From Paludibacteraceae bacterium (GTDB taxonomy: Bacteria; Bacteroidota; Bacteroidia; Bacteroidales; Paludibacteraceae): a stretch of DNA of 44,339 bases. Shown here piece by piece: positions 32,870 through 41,002 of the stretch. The stretch's first letter is position 1, and every line of letters starts with the position of its first letter. The stretch spans positions 1-44,339 of the forward strand of contig JAFTCC010000036.1 of NCBI GenBank assembly GCA_017454915.1, read 5' to 3'. The notes under the pieces were generated by a model. It did not search any database, had not been told where the DNA came from, and worked only from the letters and a program-made list of their open reading frames with translations. The translations under genes and the position numbers were made by a program.

Positions 32870-35800
32870 TGAAGATGAGAAAATTCACAGAGTTTTTCAT
32901 GCAGCGCCCCACACTCTTCTGGAGTATGGTGGCCGTGATATTGATAATGGGCATATATTCTTTTTGGGTGATGCCCAAGTTAGAGGATCCTGCTGTTGTG
33001 CCCAAAGTGGCGATGGTTGTCGCCGTGTATCCTGGCGCTACAGCTCATGACGTGGAACTCAAGGTGGCAAAACCGATAGAAGACGCCTTAAAGACACTGC
33101 CAAGCGTATTTGAAATAAGGACCGAATGCTCGCCCGGAATGGCACTAATTACGACAGAGTTTGAGATGACTGTGCTAAACAAGGACCTGCAACAGCATTT
33201 TGACATGCTTAGGCGTAAGGTTGGCGACATGAGTTCCACTCTGCCCAATGGCTGTTATGAGCCTATCGTCGTTGACGACATGACGGATGTTTACGGCATC
33301 TTATACGGTTTTTACGGCGCAGGGTACGACTACACTGAATTGGAGCGTTACGCCAAGGTTGTGCAGCGCGAGCTGATGAGCGTCAAGGGAGTTAAGCGAA
33401 TCAATATCGTTGGTGCACGACCAGAAGTTATCAACCTTATTATCGACAAGGAACGCCTTGCCGCAAACGGATTGATACCTATGCAGTTAATGATTGCGCT
33501 CAACAATGCCGGCAAAAGTGTTAATGCCGGCAAATACGCCGATGAGGACGACATGCTTTCGCTGCAAGTAAGCGATGACATCCGCTCAGAACAAGACATA
33601 GCGGATATGCTAATAAAGACCGCTGACGGCAAAATCGTTCGCGTTGGCGATGTTGTGCGTATTGAAAGGACATATTCTGAACCACAACGAAACGGATTTT
33701 TCATTGGCACGGAACCTGCGTTAGCAATATGCATCTCAATGGAAAACAACGCCATTGTGCCTGATGTGGGACGTGCTGTTGATAAAAAACTGAAAGAGGT
33801 TTTGCGCACCATGCCAGCAGGAATACAAACGCACAAGGTGTTCTTCCAGCCCGAACAAGTGTCTAACGCCATTAATGCGTTTATGATTAACTTGTTAGAG
33901 TCTGTGCTGATTGTCATTATTGTGCTTATTTTCACCTATGGTTTGAGGAGCGGACTTATAATTGGCGGCGGGCTTGTACTTACTATTGCGATGTCATTCC
34001 CCATTCTTTTGGCATTAGGCAGTACACTTCAGCGCATTTCACTTGGAGCGTTCATCGTGGCAATGGGAATGCTCGTTGACAATTCCATTGTCATTATGGA
34101 CGGCATTATTGTGGACCGCGGCAGAGGCTTGAGCCCTAAACAGTACCTCTTCCGAATTGTTGACAACACAGCATTGCCTTTGCTTGCAGCCACAGTGGTA
34201 GCGGTATCGACTTTTATTGCCGTCTTCCTTTCGCCTGACAGTGCGGGCGAGTATTGCCGAGACATGTTTATGGTGCTGTGCGTGAGTCTGTTGGCAAGTT
34301 GGGTGCTGGCGCTTGTACAGGTGCCGATGAGTGCTAAATACTTCATTCCATTGAGAGTACAAGCTTCCGAAAAAAAATCGCAGGGAGTACTCAATAGCCC
34401 GGCTCACAACTTCATTAGGAGGTCCATCACAAAGCTTATTAGCCATAAGGCTGTTACGCTGACATTAGCGTTCACCATTCTTGGTATTAGCGCTGCAGGA
34501 ATAATCTTTGTCAAAAACCTGTTTTTCTGCGACTTTGATTACAGGCAATTTGTCATTGAATACCAACTGCCATCTCAAACCTCACCCGACCGCGTAAGGC
34601 ATGACTTGCTCGAGATATCAGCAATGCTTGAAGCAGACGAAGACGTGATAAGCGTGGCTGCAAGCATGGGAGCCGCTCCTGCGCACTACTGCCTTGTCAG
34701 ACCCATGAATAATGGAGGCGACAGTTATGGAGAAGTGATGGTGGACTGCCAAGATTTCAAGACTGTCAACAAAGTCATTCCGCGCCTTAAGAAGACTTTG
34801 CGAGAGCAATATCCCGACGCGTATATACGTTTCAGGAAATATAACTTTTCCGTGAGCACATCTCATACGATAGAAGCTGTATTTCAAGGACCGGACCCTG
34901 CTGTACTCAAAGACCTAAGTTACAAGGCCGAGCAAATCATGCGCTCAAGCAAGTACATCGACCAGTATTCTGTTCAAAACAACTGGCACAGCCGTAGCAA
35001 GAACCTTGTAGCACGTTTTAATCAGGCTGATGCTGTCAGAGCCGGCATAACCCGTTCTGACGTGGCTGATGCCCTCAAGGCGGCGACAGACGGGCTGCCG
35101 ATAGGGCTGATGAACGATAACGACAAAATGGTGATCATCAATCTCATGGTCCGCAACGCCGATGGCTCGCAAATTCAAGACATCACCAACATTCCTGTCT
35201 GGTCAATGTCAAGCGCTAATCTTGCCGCAGATGATGTGCAAGGGCTATTTACCGGAGCCACAAAACCCGAACAACTTGCCGACAGGCTGTGGCGAACAAC
35301 GTCACTTGGAAATATCGCGCCTGACATTGATATTGAATATCAAGAAGACTTCGTGTATAGGCTCAACGGACAACGCACAATAGAGGCGGAGGCTGACCCG
35401 AACACCAATATCTTCCATGGCACACCTAAACGAGCCATGAGAGATATTAAGAAGAGAATAGAGGCGATACCGCTGCCTGAAGGATACACATTAACGTGGG
35501 CGGGCGACGGCAAGCTTGAGGGTATGGCGCTTGAAAACATACTGGGCTATGTGCCACTCACACTCATCATCATTATTGTGATACTGCTACTGTTGTTCAA
35601 CAACTGGAAAGAAGTTTTCAGCGTGCTGCTGTGCCTGCCGTTTGTGTTGTGCGGCATTGTGCCTGCCCTATTGATGTTCCGCCAACCGTTTACATTCATG
35701 GCTGTACTCGGCATGATGGGGCTGATGGGCATGATGGTGAAAAATGGCATAGTCCTCGTTGACGAAATAAACCGCCTATACAAGGTGGAACGTCTTGACG

Positions 35801-36012
35801 CTTTCACTGCAGTTGTTGAAGCTACAGTTTCACGCGTAAGGCCTGTGCTGCTTGCTTCACTAACTACCATACTTGGAATGGCGCCACTACTTGGCGACCC
35901 CATGTACGGCTCAATGGCAATCACAATAATGTCAGGACTGACAGTCGGCACCATTATTACTCTAATACTGTTGCCAATACTATATTCCGCATTCTTCCAT
36001 GTTAGAAAATAA
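32869..36012 (+). CDS. RND-family efflux pump permease (operon 2), D-N relay variant
   Basis: The 1047-residue AcrB-like pump starts MKMRKFTEFFMQRPTLFWSMVAVILIMGIYSF. Helix 4 reads GMLVDNSIVIMDG, so the second of the paired relay aspartates is asparagine (D404-N405). K958 in MMVKNGIVLVDE of helix 10 is kept. Other RND subfamilies naturally carry VDN here, so this is probably a working member of such a subfamily rather than a broken pump. It is about 10 residues shorter than the operon 1 pump and clearly divergent from it. It is coupled to the adaptor gene upstream and lies 9 bases before TolC. Confidence 0.93.
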   Translation: MKMRKFTEFFMQRPTLFWSMVAVILIMGIYSFWVMPKLEDPAVVPKVAMVVAVYPGATAHDVELKVAKPIEDALKTLPSVFEIRTECSPGMALITTEFEMTVLNKDLQQHFDMLRRKVGDMSSTLPNGCYEPIVVDDMTDVYGILYGFYGAGYDYTELERYAKVVQRELMSVKGVKRINIVGARPEVINLIIDKERLAANGLIPMQLMIALNNAGKSVNAGKYADEDDMLSLQVSDDIRSEQDIADMLIKTADGKIVRVGDVVRIERTYSEPQRNGFFIGTEPALAICISMENNAIVPDVGRAVDKKLKEVLRTMPAGIQTHKVFFQPEQVSNAINAFMINLLESVLIVIIVLIFTYGLRSGLIIGGGLVLTIAMSFPILLALGSTLQRISLGAFIVAMGMLVDNSIVIMDGIIVDRGRGLSPKQYLFRIVDNTALPLLAATVVAVSTFIAVFLSPDSAGEYCRDMFMVLCVSLLASWVLALVQVPMSAKYFIPLRVQASEKKSQGVLNSPAHNFIRRSITKLISHKAVTLTLAFTILGISAAGIIFVKNLFFCDFDYRQFVIEYQLPSQTSPDRVRHDLLEISAMLEADEDVISVAASMGAAPAHYCLVRPMNNGGDSYGEVMVDCQDFKTVNKVIPRLKKTLREQYPDAYIRFRKYNFSVSTSHTIEAVFQGPDPAVLKDLSYKAEQIMRSSKYIDQYSVQNNWHSRSKNLVARFNQADAVRAGITRSDVADALKAATDGLPIGLMNDNDKMVIINLMVRNADGSQIQDITNIPVWSMSSANLAADDVQGLFTGATKPEQLADRLWRTTSLGNIAPDIDIEYQEDFVYRLNGQRTIEAEADPNTNIFHGTPKRAMRDIKKRIEAIPLPEGYTLTWAGDGKLEGMALENILGYVPLTLIIIIVILLLLFNNWKEVFSVLLCLPFVLCGIVPALLMFRQPFTFMAVLGMMGLMGMMVKNGIVLVDEINRLYKVERLDAFTAVVEATVSRVRPVLLASLTTILGMAPLLGDPMYGSMAITIMSGLTVGTIITLILLPILYSAFFHVRK

Positions 36013-36021
36013 AGGGAAAAC

Positions 36022-37338
36022 ATGAAATCCAAAATACTTGCAATAACCTTAAACTTGCTGCTATTCTGCGCTCCGTATCTCAATGCGCAAGACAGCCTGC
36101 AATATCTCAGTCTTTCAACAGTTCGCTCCGAAGCCTTGAAAAATAACGAGGATATGTTGCGCGCCCAAAATAATCGCCAAAGCGCAGTGTATGACCGCCG
36201 TGCGGCTTTCCGTAGTGCGCTGCCGACCGTGGACGCATCGGCGGGAGCACTATTTATGGGCGACCAAGAAATAATGGGCAACACACTTGTCATGCAAGGC
36301 GCATATCTTGCAGGGTTCACACTTTCACAGCCCATATACACTGGCGGGAAAATAACGTACGGGAATAAAATGGCTAAAATCGGGCTCCAATGCTCCGATG
36401 AGCAGTTGCGTCAGATACGTGCCAAAGTGATTGCTGACGCTGATAACGCGTATTTTACATGGATAGCCGTGCGCTCAAAGGTACGAATGCTTGAGGCGTA
36501 TCACGCACAGATTGACAGCATTATGCGTGTGGTGGAAACGGGTGTGAACGCAAAACTCGCCACAAGTGGCGACCTGCTGCGCATACAGGCTAAACGCAGT
36601 GAGCTGGATTATCAGCTGCTGCGCACACAGAATGGCGAAAAACTCTGTCTGATGGCTGTGGCTAACGTCATGGGGCTCACGCTGCCAGACAATGCCGTGC
36701 CTACTGACACCATAATAGAACCATCTGTCAGCGTCGAGCTCAACAATGACATCAGCCAGCGGCCCGAATATGCTTTGCTTGAAAAAAACATTGACATCAA
36801 ACATTTGCAATATAAGATGCAGATTGCTGACTATCTGCCTACTATAGCACTTACGGCCGGTTACACTTGGTATGGCAATATCAAGTTCAAAGGCACCACA
36901 ATGCTGCCTGACGGAACGCCATACAACTACACGCAAGAAATGAAAGCGCACATCCCGATGGCCGGTCTCGTGCTCAAACTTCCAATTCTTGATTGGGGAA
37001 TAAATTTCCAGAAAATCCGTAAAGCACGGCTTGAAGAGGAGAATGCTAAACTTGACTTCAAACAAAACACAAGATTATTGAGCCTCGAAGCCCAACAAGC
37101 GATGCAAAATCTGACATCGGGACAGCAACTGATTATCTCGGCGCGCACAGCAAGGGAACAGGCACAGGAAAATCTACGCATCATGACCATGAAGTACAAC
37201 AACCAGCTCATTACCCTCACTGACCTCATGGATGCCCAAAGCCAATGGCAACAGGCGCTGAGCAATGAAATTGAAGCCTTAACACAACTCAAAATATATG
37301 AAACGGAGTATTTGCGCACCACTGGGCGCTTGGAGTAG
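36022..37338 (+). CDS. TolC-family outer-membrane efflux protein (operon 2)
   Basis: The 438-residue protein has a signal peptide (about 1-22, ending LNAQ). Two helical repeats of the TolC fold follow; NLTSGQQLIISARTAREQAQENLRIM and LTDLMDAQSQWQQALSNEIEALTQLKIYETEYLRTTGRLE mark the second half. YTGGKITYGNKMAKIG in the first half is the usual start of the second helix. It is last in the order adaptor, permease, TolC, whereas operon 1 has TolC first. No plus-strand terminator with a clear T-run follows; the hairpin at 37361-37398 may serve. Confidence 0.92.
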   Translation: MKSKILAITLNLLLFCAPYLNAQDSLQYLSLSTVRSEALKNNEDMLRAQNNRQSAVYDRRAAFRSALPTVDASAGALFMGDQEIMGNTLVMQGAYLAGFTLSQPIYTGGKITYGNKMAKIGLQCSDEQLRQIRAKVIADADNAYFTWIAVRSKVRMLEAYHAQIDSIMRVVETGVNAKLATSGDLLRIQAKRSELDYQLLRTQNGEKLCLMAVANVMGLTLPDNAVPTDTIIEPSVSVELNNDISQRPEYALLEKNIDIKHLQYKMQIADYLPTIALTAGYTWYGNIKFKGTTMLPDGTPYNYTQEMKAHIPMAGLVLKLPILDWGINFQKIRKARLEEENAKLDFKQNTRLLSLEAQQAMQNLTSGQQLIISARTAREQAQENLRIMTMKYNNQLITLTDLMDAQSQWQQALSNEIEALTQLKIYETEYLRTTGRLE

Positions 37339-37355
37339 CAGGGCATAAGACATAG

Positions 37356-37398
37356 CAAAAAACAAACTCTCCGCAAGCCTTAACTTGCGGAGAGTTTG
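37356..37398 (-). terminator. Terminator of tRNA-Gln (minus strand)
   Basis: On the minus strand the 3' end of the tRNA is followed at once by a long perfect stem (arms including AACTCTCCGCAAG and its complement, loop TTAAGG) and then a run of T (37361-37356). The stem could also act on plus-strand transcripts from the TolC gene. Confidence 0.8.
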
Positions 37399-37469
37399 TT
37401 GTCTAACGAGGACTCGAACCTCGACTGGCTGAACCAAAATCAGATGTGCTACCATTACACCATTAGACA
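37399..37469 (-). tRNA. tRNA-Gln (anticodon UUG)
   Basis: The minus-strand 71-base sequence folds as a tRNA. The acceptor stem is TGTCTAA / TTAGACA with discriminator A, the D-arm contains GTGTAATGGTAGCAC, and the anticodon loop TTTTGGT gives anticodon TTG. The T-arm is CGAGG-TTCGAGT-CCTCG. CCA is not encoded. It has its own promoter and terminator. Confidence 0.95.
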
Positions 37470-37499
37470 AGCACATTGGCTTTTTGCCAAAAGCGAGTG

Positions 37500-37530
37500 C
37501 AAAGTTACAACTTTTTTTTTATCTGCCAAA
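37500..37530 (-). promoter_or_regulatory. Promoter of tRNA-Gln
   Basis: On the minus strand TTTG (37527-37530) is followed after 19 bases by TAACTTTG (37500-37507), an exact Bacteroidetes consensus match. Transcription would start about 24 bases before the tRNA. Confidence 0.8.
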
Positions 37531-37633
37531 ATTTAGCGGCATATTTTTGCGGCTTGGCAGCATTTTTAGCAAAGCAAACTATTGCTGAATAATGTTTTGA
37601 GGCTTAATATAACGCCGGAACGGCATTCTGAGG

Positions 37634-38929
37634 CTACTCAAAAGTCAAAAGTGAATAGTTTTTCTTGCCTTTTTGCACTATCAGATACTTCCCTTTCACG
37701 AGCATATCCGCGGTAATGGGAGTGTCTATGCCTGCCAGTTTCTGCTTATTGAAGCTGACGCCGTTGGCCTGTATCGTTTTGCGCGCTTCGCCTTTACTGG
37801 GGAAGATGTCAGTCTGTACGGCGAGCAAATCCAACGGCAGAAGTCCATCAACAAGCGCTTGCTTGTCAATCCGATAGTGTGGCACAGCCTCAAAGACCTG
37901 CAAGAGCGTCTGCTCATCAATATGCTCAAAGGCCTCGGCTGTAGCATTGCCGAACAGCAGGTTCGAGGCTTCTACGGCTTTCTCATACTCCTCTTGGCTG
38001 TGCACCATGATGGTAACCTCTTTGGCAAGGCGTTTTTGAAGGGCGCGCAAATGAGGTGCCGCGTCATGCTCGGCTATGAGGGCGTCGATCTCATCACGCT
38101 CAAGGGCTGTGAAAATTTTGATGTAACGCTTTGCGTCGTCGTCGCTCACGTTGAGCCAGAACTGATAAAATTTATACGGCGATGTATATCTCGCGTCAAG
38201 CCACACGTTGCCCGACTCTGTCTTTCCGAATTTGCCGCCATCAGCTTTGGTTATCAGCGGACAGGTCAGGGCAAAGACCTCCACTCCATCGGTGCGGCGA
38301 ATCAGTTCGGTGCCGGTGGTGATGTTGCCCCACTGGTCGGCGCCACCCATCTGCATGCGGCAGTTGTGAGTACGAAGAAGATGCAGAAAATCATACGCTT
38401 GAAGCAACTGGTAGGTGAACTCTGTGAACGACAGACCATCACGAGCCTCACCGTTAAGACGTTTCTGAACAGAGTCTTTTGCCATCATATAGTTGACGGT
38501 GATGTGTTTGCCGACTTCACGCGAAAAGTCAAGGAACGAATAGCCCTTCATCCAATCATAATTGTTCACAAGCTCGGCGCGGTTGGGAGCATCGCTTTCA
38601 AAGTCAAGGAACTTAGAGAGCTGTTTTTTTATACACTCTTGGTTATGCCGCAGCACGTCCTCCGTAAGCAGATTGCGCTCTTGAGATTTGCCTGACGGGT
38701 CGCCTATCATGCCTGTCGCACCGCCGATGAGCGCGATAGGTTTGTGCCCGCAGCGTTGGAGGTGACGAAGCATCATTATCCCGCAAAGATGACCTATGTG
38801 AAGGCTATCGGCTGTGGGGTCTATACCGACATATGCGGTTGTGATTTCTTTCTGGAGTTGTTCTTCTGTGCCGGGGATGATGCTGTGCAACATTCCGCGC
38901 CAGCGCAGTTCTTCTACAAAATTTTTCAT
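37634..38929 (-). CDS. tyrS: Tyrosyl-tRNA synthetase
   Basis: The 431-residue class I synthetase would charge tRNA-Tyr. The HIGH motif appears exactly as HIGH (residues 44-47) in [12 protein letters not shown], and the KMSKS loop is KFGKT (about 233-237). [20 protein letters not shown] and [20 protein letters not shown] are typical TyrRS segments. The C-terminal S4-like RNA-binding domain (about 365-431, ending [11 protein letters not shown]) is complete. No good promoter box is visible in the 131 bases upstream. Confidence 0.97.
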   Translation of the reverse strand: MKNFVEELRWRGMLHSIIPGTEEQLQKEITTAYVGIDPTADSLHIGHLCGIMMLRHLQRCGHKPIALIGGATGMIGDPSGKSQERNLLTEDVLRHNQECIKKQLSKFLDFESDAPNRAELVNNYDWMKGYSFLDFSREVGKHITVNYMMAKDSVQKRLNGEARDGLSFTEFTYQLLQAYDFLHLLRTHNCRMQMGGADQWGNITTGTELIRRTDGVEVFALTCPLITKADGGKFGKTESGNVWLDARYTSPYKFYQFWLNVSDDDAKRYIKIFTALERDEIDALIAEHDAAPHLRALQKRLAKEVTIMVHSQEEYEKAVEASNLLFGNATAEAFEHIDEQTLLQVFEAVPHYRIDKQALVDGLLPLDLLAVQTDIFPSKGEARKTIQANGVSFNKQKLAGIDTPITADMLVKGKYLIVQKGKKNYSLLTFE

Positions 38930-39060
38930 TTTTTCTTAATTGCGATTATTTTTTTACCGAAACGGTATTTAGAGTTTTATTACTTTTGAGCATTTTTTTG
39001 CCTTTGAGCAATGAAATTATGCGGGCATAATGACCGGGCGAAAAGCATAAAGACACCAGC

Positions 39061-39840
39061 CTACTCCACTATGCGCTTGATAACGCGGAGTTGGTGCGTA
39101 TAAGACTTAAGGTCATCGGAGAGAATGCCGTGAGAGTCTATTTTACTCATTTTCAGCCGGCCGGAGCAGTGAACTACAGCGTCTTTACCTACCAGCATGC
39201 CCACGTGAATAATGTTTCCGCTCGAATTCTCAAAAAACACAAGGTCACCCGCCTGCGTCTCCTCAAGAAACCCGATGGGCTCTCCAAGCAGTGCCTGTTG
39301 CGAGGTGTCGCGGGGCAGGCTGATGCCAAAAATGGAGCAGAACACTTGGGTGAAACCCGAGCAGTCCATGCCAAAGGCGTTCTTGCCGCCCCACAGATAG
39401 GGGATATTGAAAAAGTAAGGCACAGCGCGGAGTATATTGGGTTCGGTGTATTGCGGATTGATGGCTACGAGTTCTGGCGATATTTCAAAATCCGCACCAA
39501 GCAGCGAAAAAGTGCCGTTGTGGTAGTTTGGCAGCCGGCTGCCGGCAGTGAGAATGATGGTCGTGTGATTGGCTTTGCTCACAGCCATCGCTACAGGATA
39601 GCACACCACGGCGTATGGGGCGCGCACCACAGACTCGTAGTTCTCGTCGCTCAACAGCGAAATCATTTTACGGTCCACATAGCCCTCATAACCGTCGGCG
39701 TCAAGCCGTATCTTGGGCCATTTGGCGTTATCAGATAGCACTTCGCAAGTTTGGGCAAAGAGCATCTGCGAACACATCTCAGCCGTCTCTGATGGCTGAG
39801 AGCGCATCGGCACGGCACTAAGCAGGGTGATGGCTTTCAT
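39061..39840 (-). CDS. NlpC/P60 (C40) peptidase with SH3-like N-terminus, no signal peptide
   Basis: The 259-residue protein has an N-terminal SH3-like part (about 1-65) and a C-terminal NlpC/P60 domain with catalytic C160 (MDCSGF), H212 (IIHVGM) and a third polar residue H224. No signal peptide is present. This resembles the cytoplasmic dipeptidyl-peptidase VI type of Bacteroides and relatives, which trims gamma-D-Glu-diamino acid muropeptides during peptidoglycan recycling. It starts three bases after the stop of the SPOR lipoprotein gene, suggesting shared expression and a wall-related role for both. Confidence 0.88.
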   Translation of the reverse strand: MKAITLLSAVPMRSQPSETAEMCSQMLFAQTCEVLSDNAKWPKIRLDADGYEGYVDRKMISLLSDENYESVVRAPYAVVCYPVAMAVSKANHTTIILTAGSRLPNYHNGTFSLLGADFEISPELVAINPQYTEPNILRAVPYFFNIPYLWGGKNAFGMDCSGFTQVFCSIFGISLPRDTSQQALLGEPIGFLEETQAGDLVFFENSSGNIIHVGMLVGKDAVVHCSGRLKMSKIDSHGILSDDLKSYTHQLRVIKRIVE

Positions 39841-39843
39841 GTT

Positions 39844-40620
39844 TTACTTATGAACAAGCACCCAAGCGTCTGAAAAACCTTGCTCCCTAACCTCGACGAC
39901 ATGTGAGGCAGCCTCGGAGTATGTGGGGTATGTGGCAAATATCACACGATACATGCCTTTTTCGTTTCTCACTATGGCAGGCTGGCGGCCTTGCTCGGTA
40001 AGCAGGGCGTGCAATCGGTTAGCATTGTCTTCTACGCCAAAAGAGCCAACAATGATGTGGTACCCCTCAACTGTCTGGTCTGTGGTAGGATTAACGAGCT
40101 CAAAGCTCTCTGTGCGGAGCGTAACATTCTGCTTTGCCGCATCGGCCTGATGCTGTGCTATGCTGTCTGCACGCAGTTTTGCCGCTTCTTCTTCAGCCTT
40201 TTGCCTTGCCTGCGCAGCATCGGCTTCAGCCTGCGCTCTCGCTGCCGCGGCGGCTGCCTCGGCTTTCTCACGTTCGGCACGCGCAGCCTCGGCTTCTGCA
40301 CGGGCTTTTTCTGCCTCGGCTATGGCCTGAGCCTGGTTGGCGGCTGTCAGCTGCTCACGAAGGCGGGCTAACTCGGCCTTGTCTTCTGCCGACTCACGCT
40401 TGCAGCGGTTGTACTCCGCTTCAAGACTGGCGAGGGACTGCTGGGCATTCTCAAGCGACTGACGAGTGGAGGCCAGCTGGCGGAGGGCATCCTCCTTGGC
40501 GGACGTTTCTTTTTTCAACAAATCTTCTCCGGCCTTCTTGTAGGCTCCGGAGGGAATGGTGCTGGTCTTGCATGAGCATAAAAGAACAGCACACATAACG
40601 ATAGGAATTATTCTGCGCAT
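39844..40620 (-). CDS. SPOR-domain lipoprotein with Ala/Glu coiled coil
   Basis: The 258-residue protein has a lipoprotein signal (MRRIIPIVMCAVLLCSC, Cys 17). A long Ala/Glu/Lys/Arg-rich coiled coil (about 35-160) with TolA-like AEAEKARAEAEAARAE repeats follows. The C-terminal SPOR domain (about 183-258, EGYHIIVGSFGVEDNANRLHALL ... YRVIFATYP) binds denuded peptidoglycan glycan strands at division sites. It would reach from the outer membrane to the wall. It lies 18 bases after the repeat-protein gene and 3 bases before the NlpC/P60 gene. Confidence 0.88.
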   Translation of the reverse strand: MRRIIPIVMCAVLLCSCKTSTIPSGAYKKAGEDLLKKETSAKEDALRQLASTRQSLENAQQSLASLEAEYNRCKRESAEDKAELARLREQLTAANQAQAIAEAEKARAEAEAARAEREKAEAAAAAARAQAEADAAQARQKAEEEAAKLRADSIAQHQADAAKQNVTLRTESFELVNPTTDQTVEGYHIIVGSFGVEDNANRLHALLTEQGRQPAIVRNEKGMYRVIFATYPTYSEAASHVVEVREQGFSDAWVLVHK

Positions 40621-40638
40621 AATAATGTGATTATTCTG

Positions 40639-40971
40639 TTAAAAACCTGGAAATGAATCTACTATTTTTACTTTAATATCCGGGAATGAATTGACAATCT
40701 GAACCTTCACATCAGGGAAACTATTTACTACCTGAACCTTGCCAATCTTGTCGGGAAACGAGTTTACAACCTGAACCTTGAGGTCGGGAAACGCATCTAC
40801 AATTTGCACCTTAAGGTCTGGGAAACTATTGACAATCTGTACCTTGCCATACAGGGGGAAAGTCTTGCCATCTTTAGTGACAGTCCCATTGCTTTTGTCT
40901 ATTGTAGCTTGTGCCATAACTATTAGCGGCATCAACACCGCAATCATTATTGTTAACAAACGACGGTTCAT
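40639..40971 (-). CDS. Secreted protein of six 11-residue KVQIVNSFPD repeats
   Basis: The 110-residue protein has a signal peptide (about 1-21, ending MAQA). A short region (TIDKSNGTVTKDGKTFPLYG) is followed by six near-identical units of consensus KVQIVNSFPDL, with a two-residue insertion (KIG) before the fourth. The last unit ends SFPGF. The short regular beta-type repeat suggests an elongated beta structure or roll; I recall similar SFPD repeat proteins in other Bacteroidales but no known function. The open frame extends back to 41061 inside the topoisomerase gene; the ATG at 40971 gives the signal peptide and lies 31 bases after that gene. Confidence 0.75.
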   Translation of the reverse strand: MNRRLLTIMIAVLMPLIVMAQATIDKSNGTVTKDGKTFPLYGKVQIVNSFPDLKVQIVDAFPDLKVQVVNSFPDKIGKVQVVNSFPDVKVQIVNSFPDIKVKIVDSFPGF

Positions 40972-41002
40972 AAATCTATGTTTAGGAGTATAGCCATCTT
41001 GT

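Noticed and set aside
37673..38695. Long 340-residue plus-strand open frame
   Set aside because: It lies wholly antisense to tyrS, which has all synthetase motifs; no family resemblance or promoter supports it.
39016..39031. ATTATGC-GG-GCATAAT inverted repeat between tyrS and the NlpC/P60 gene
   Set aside because: It is short and AT-rich with no T-run, too weak to call as a terminator or operator.
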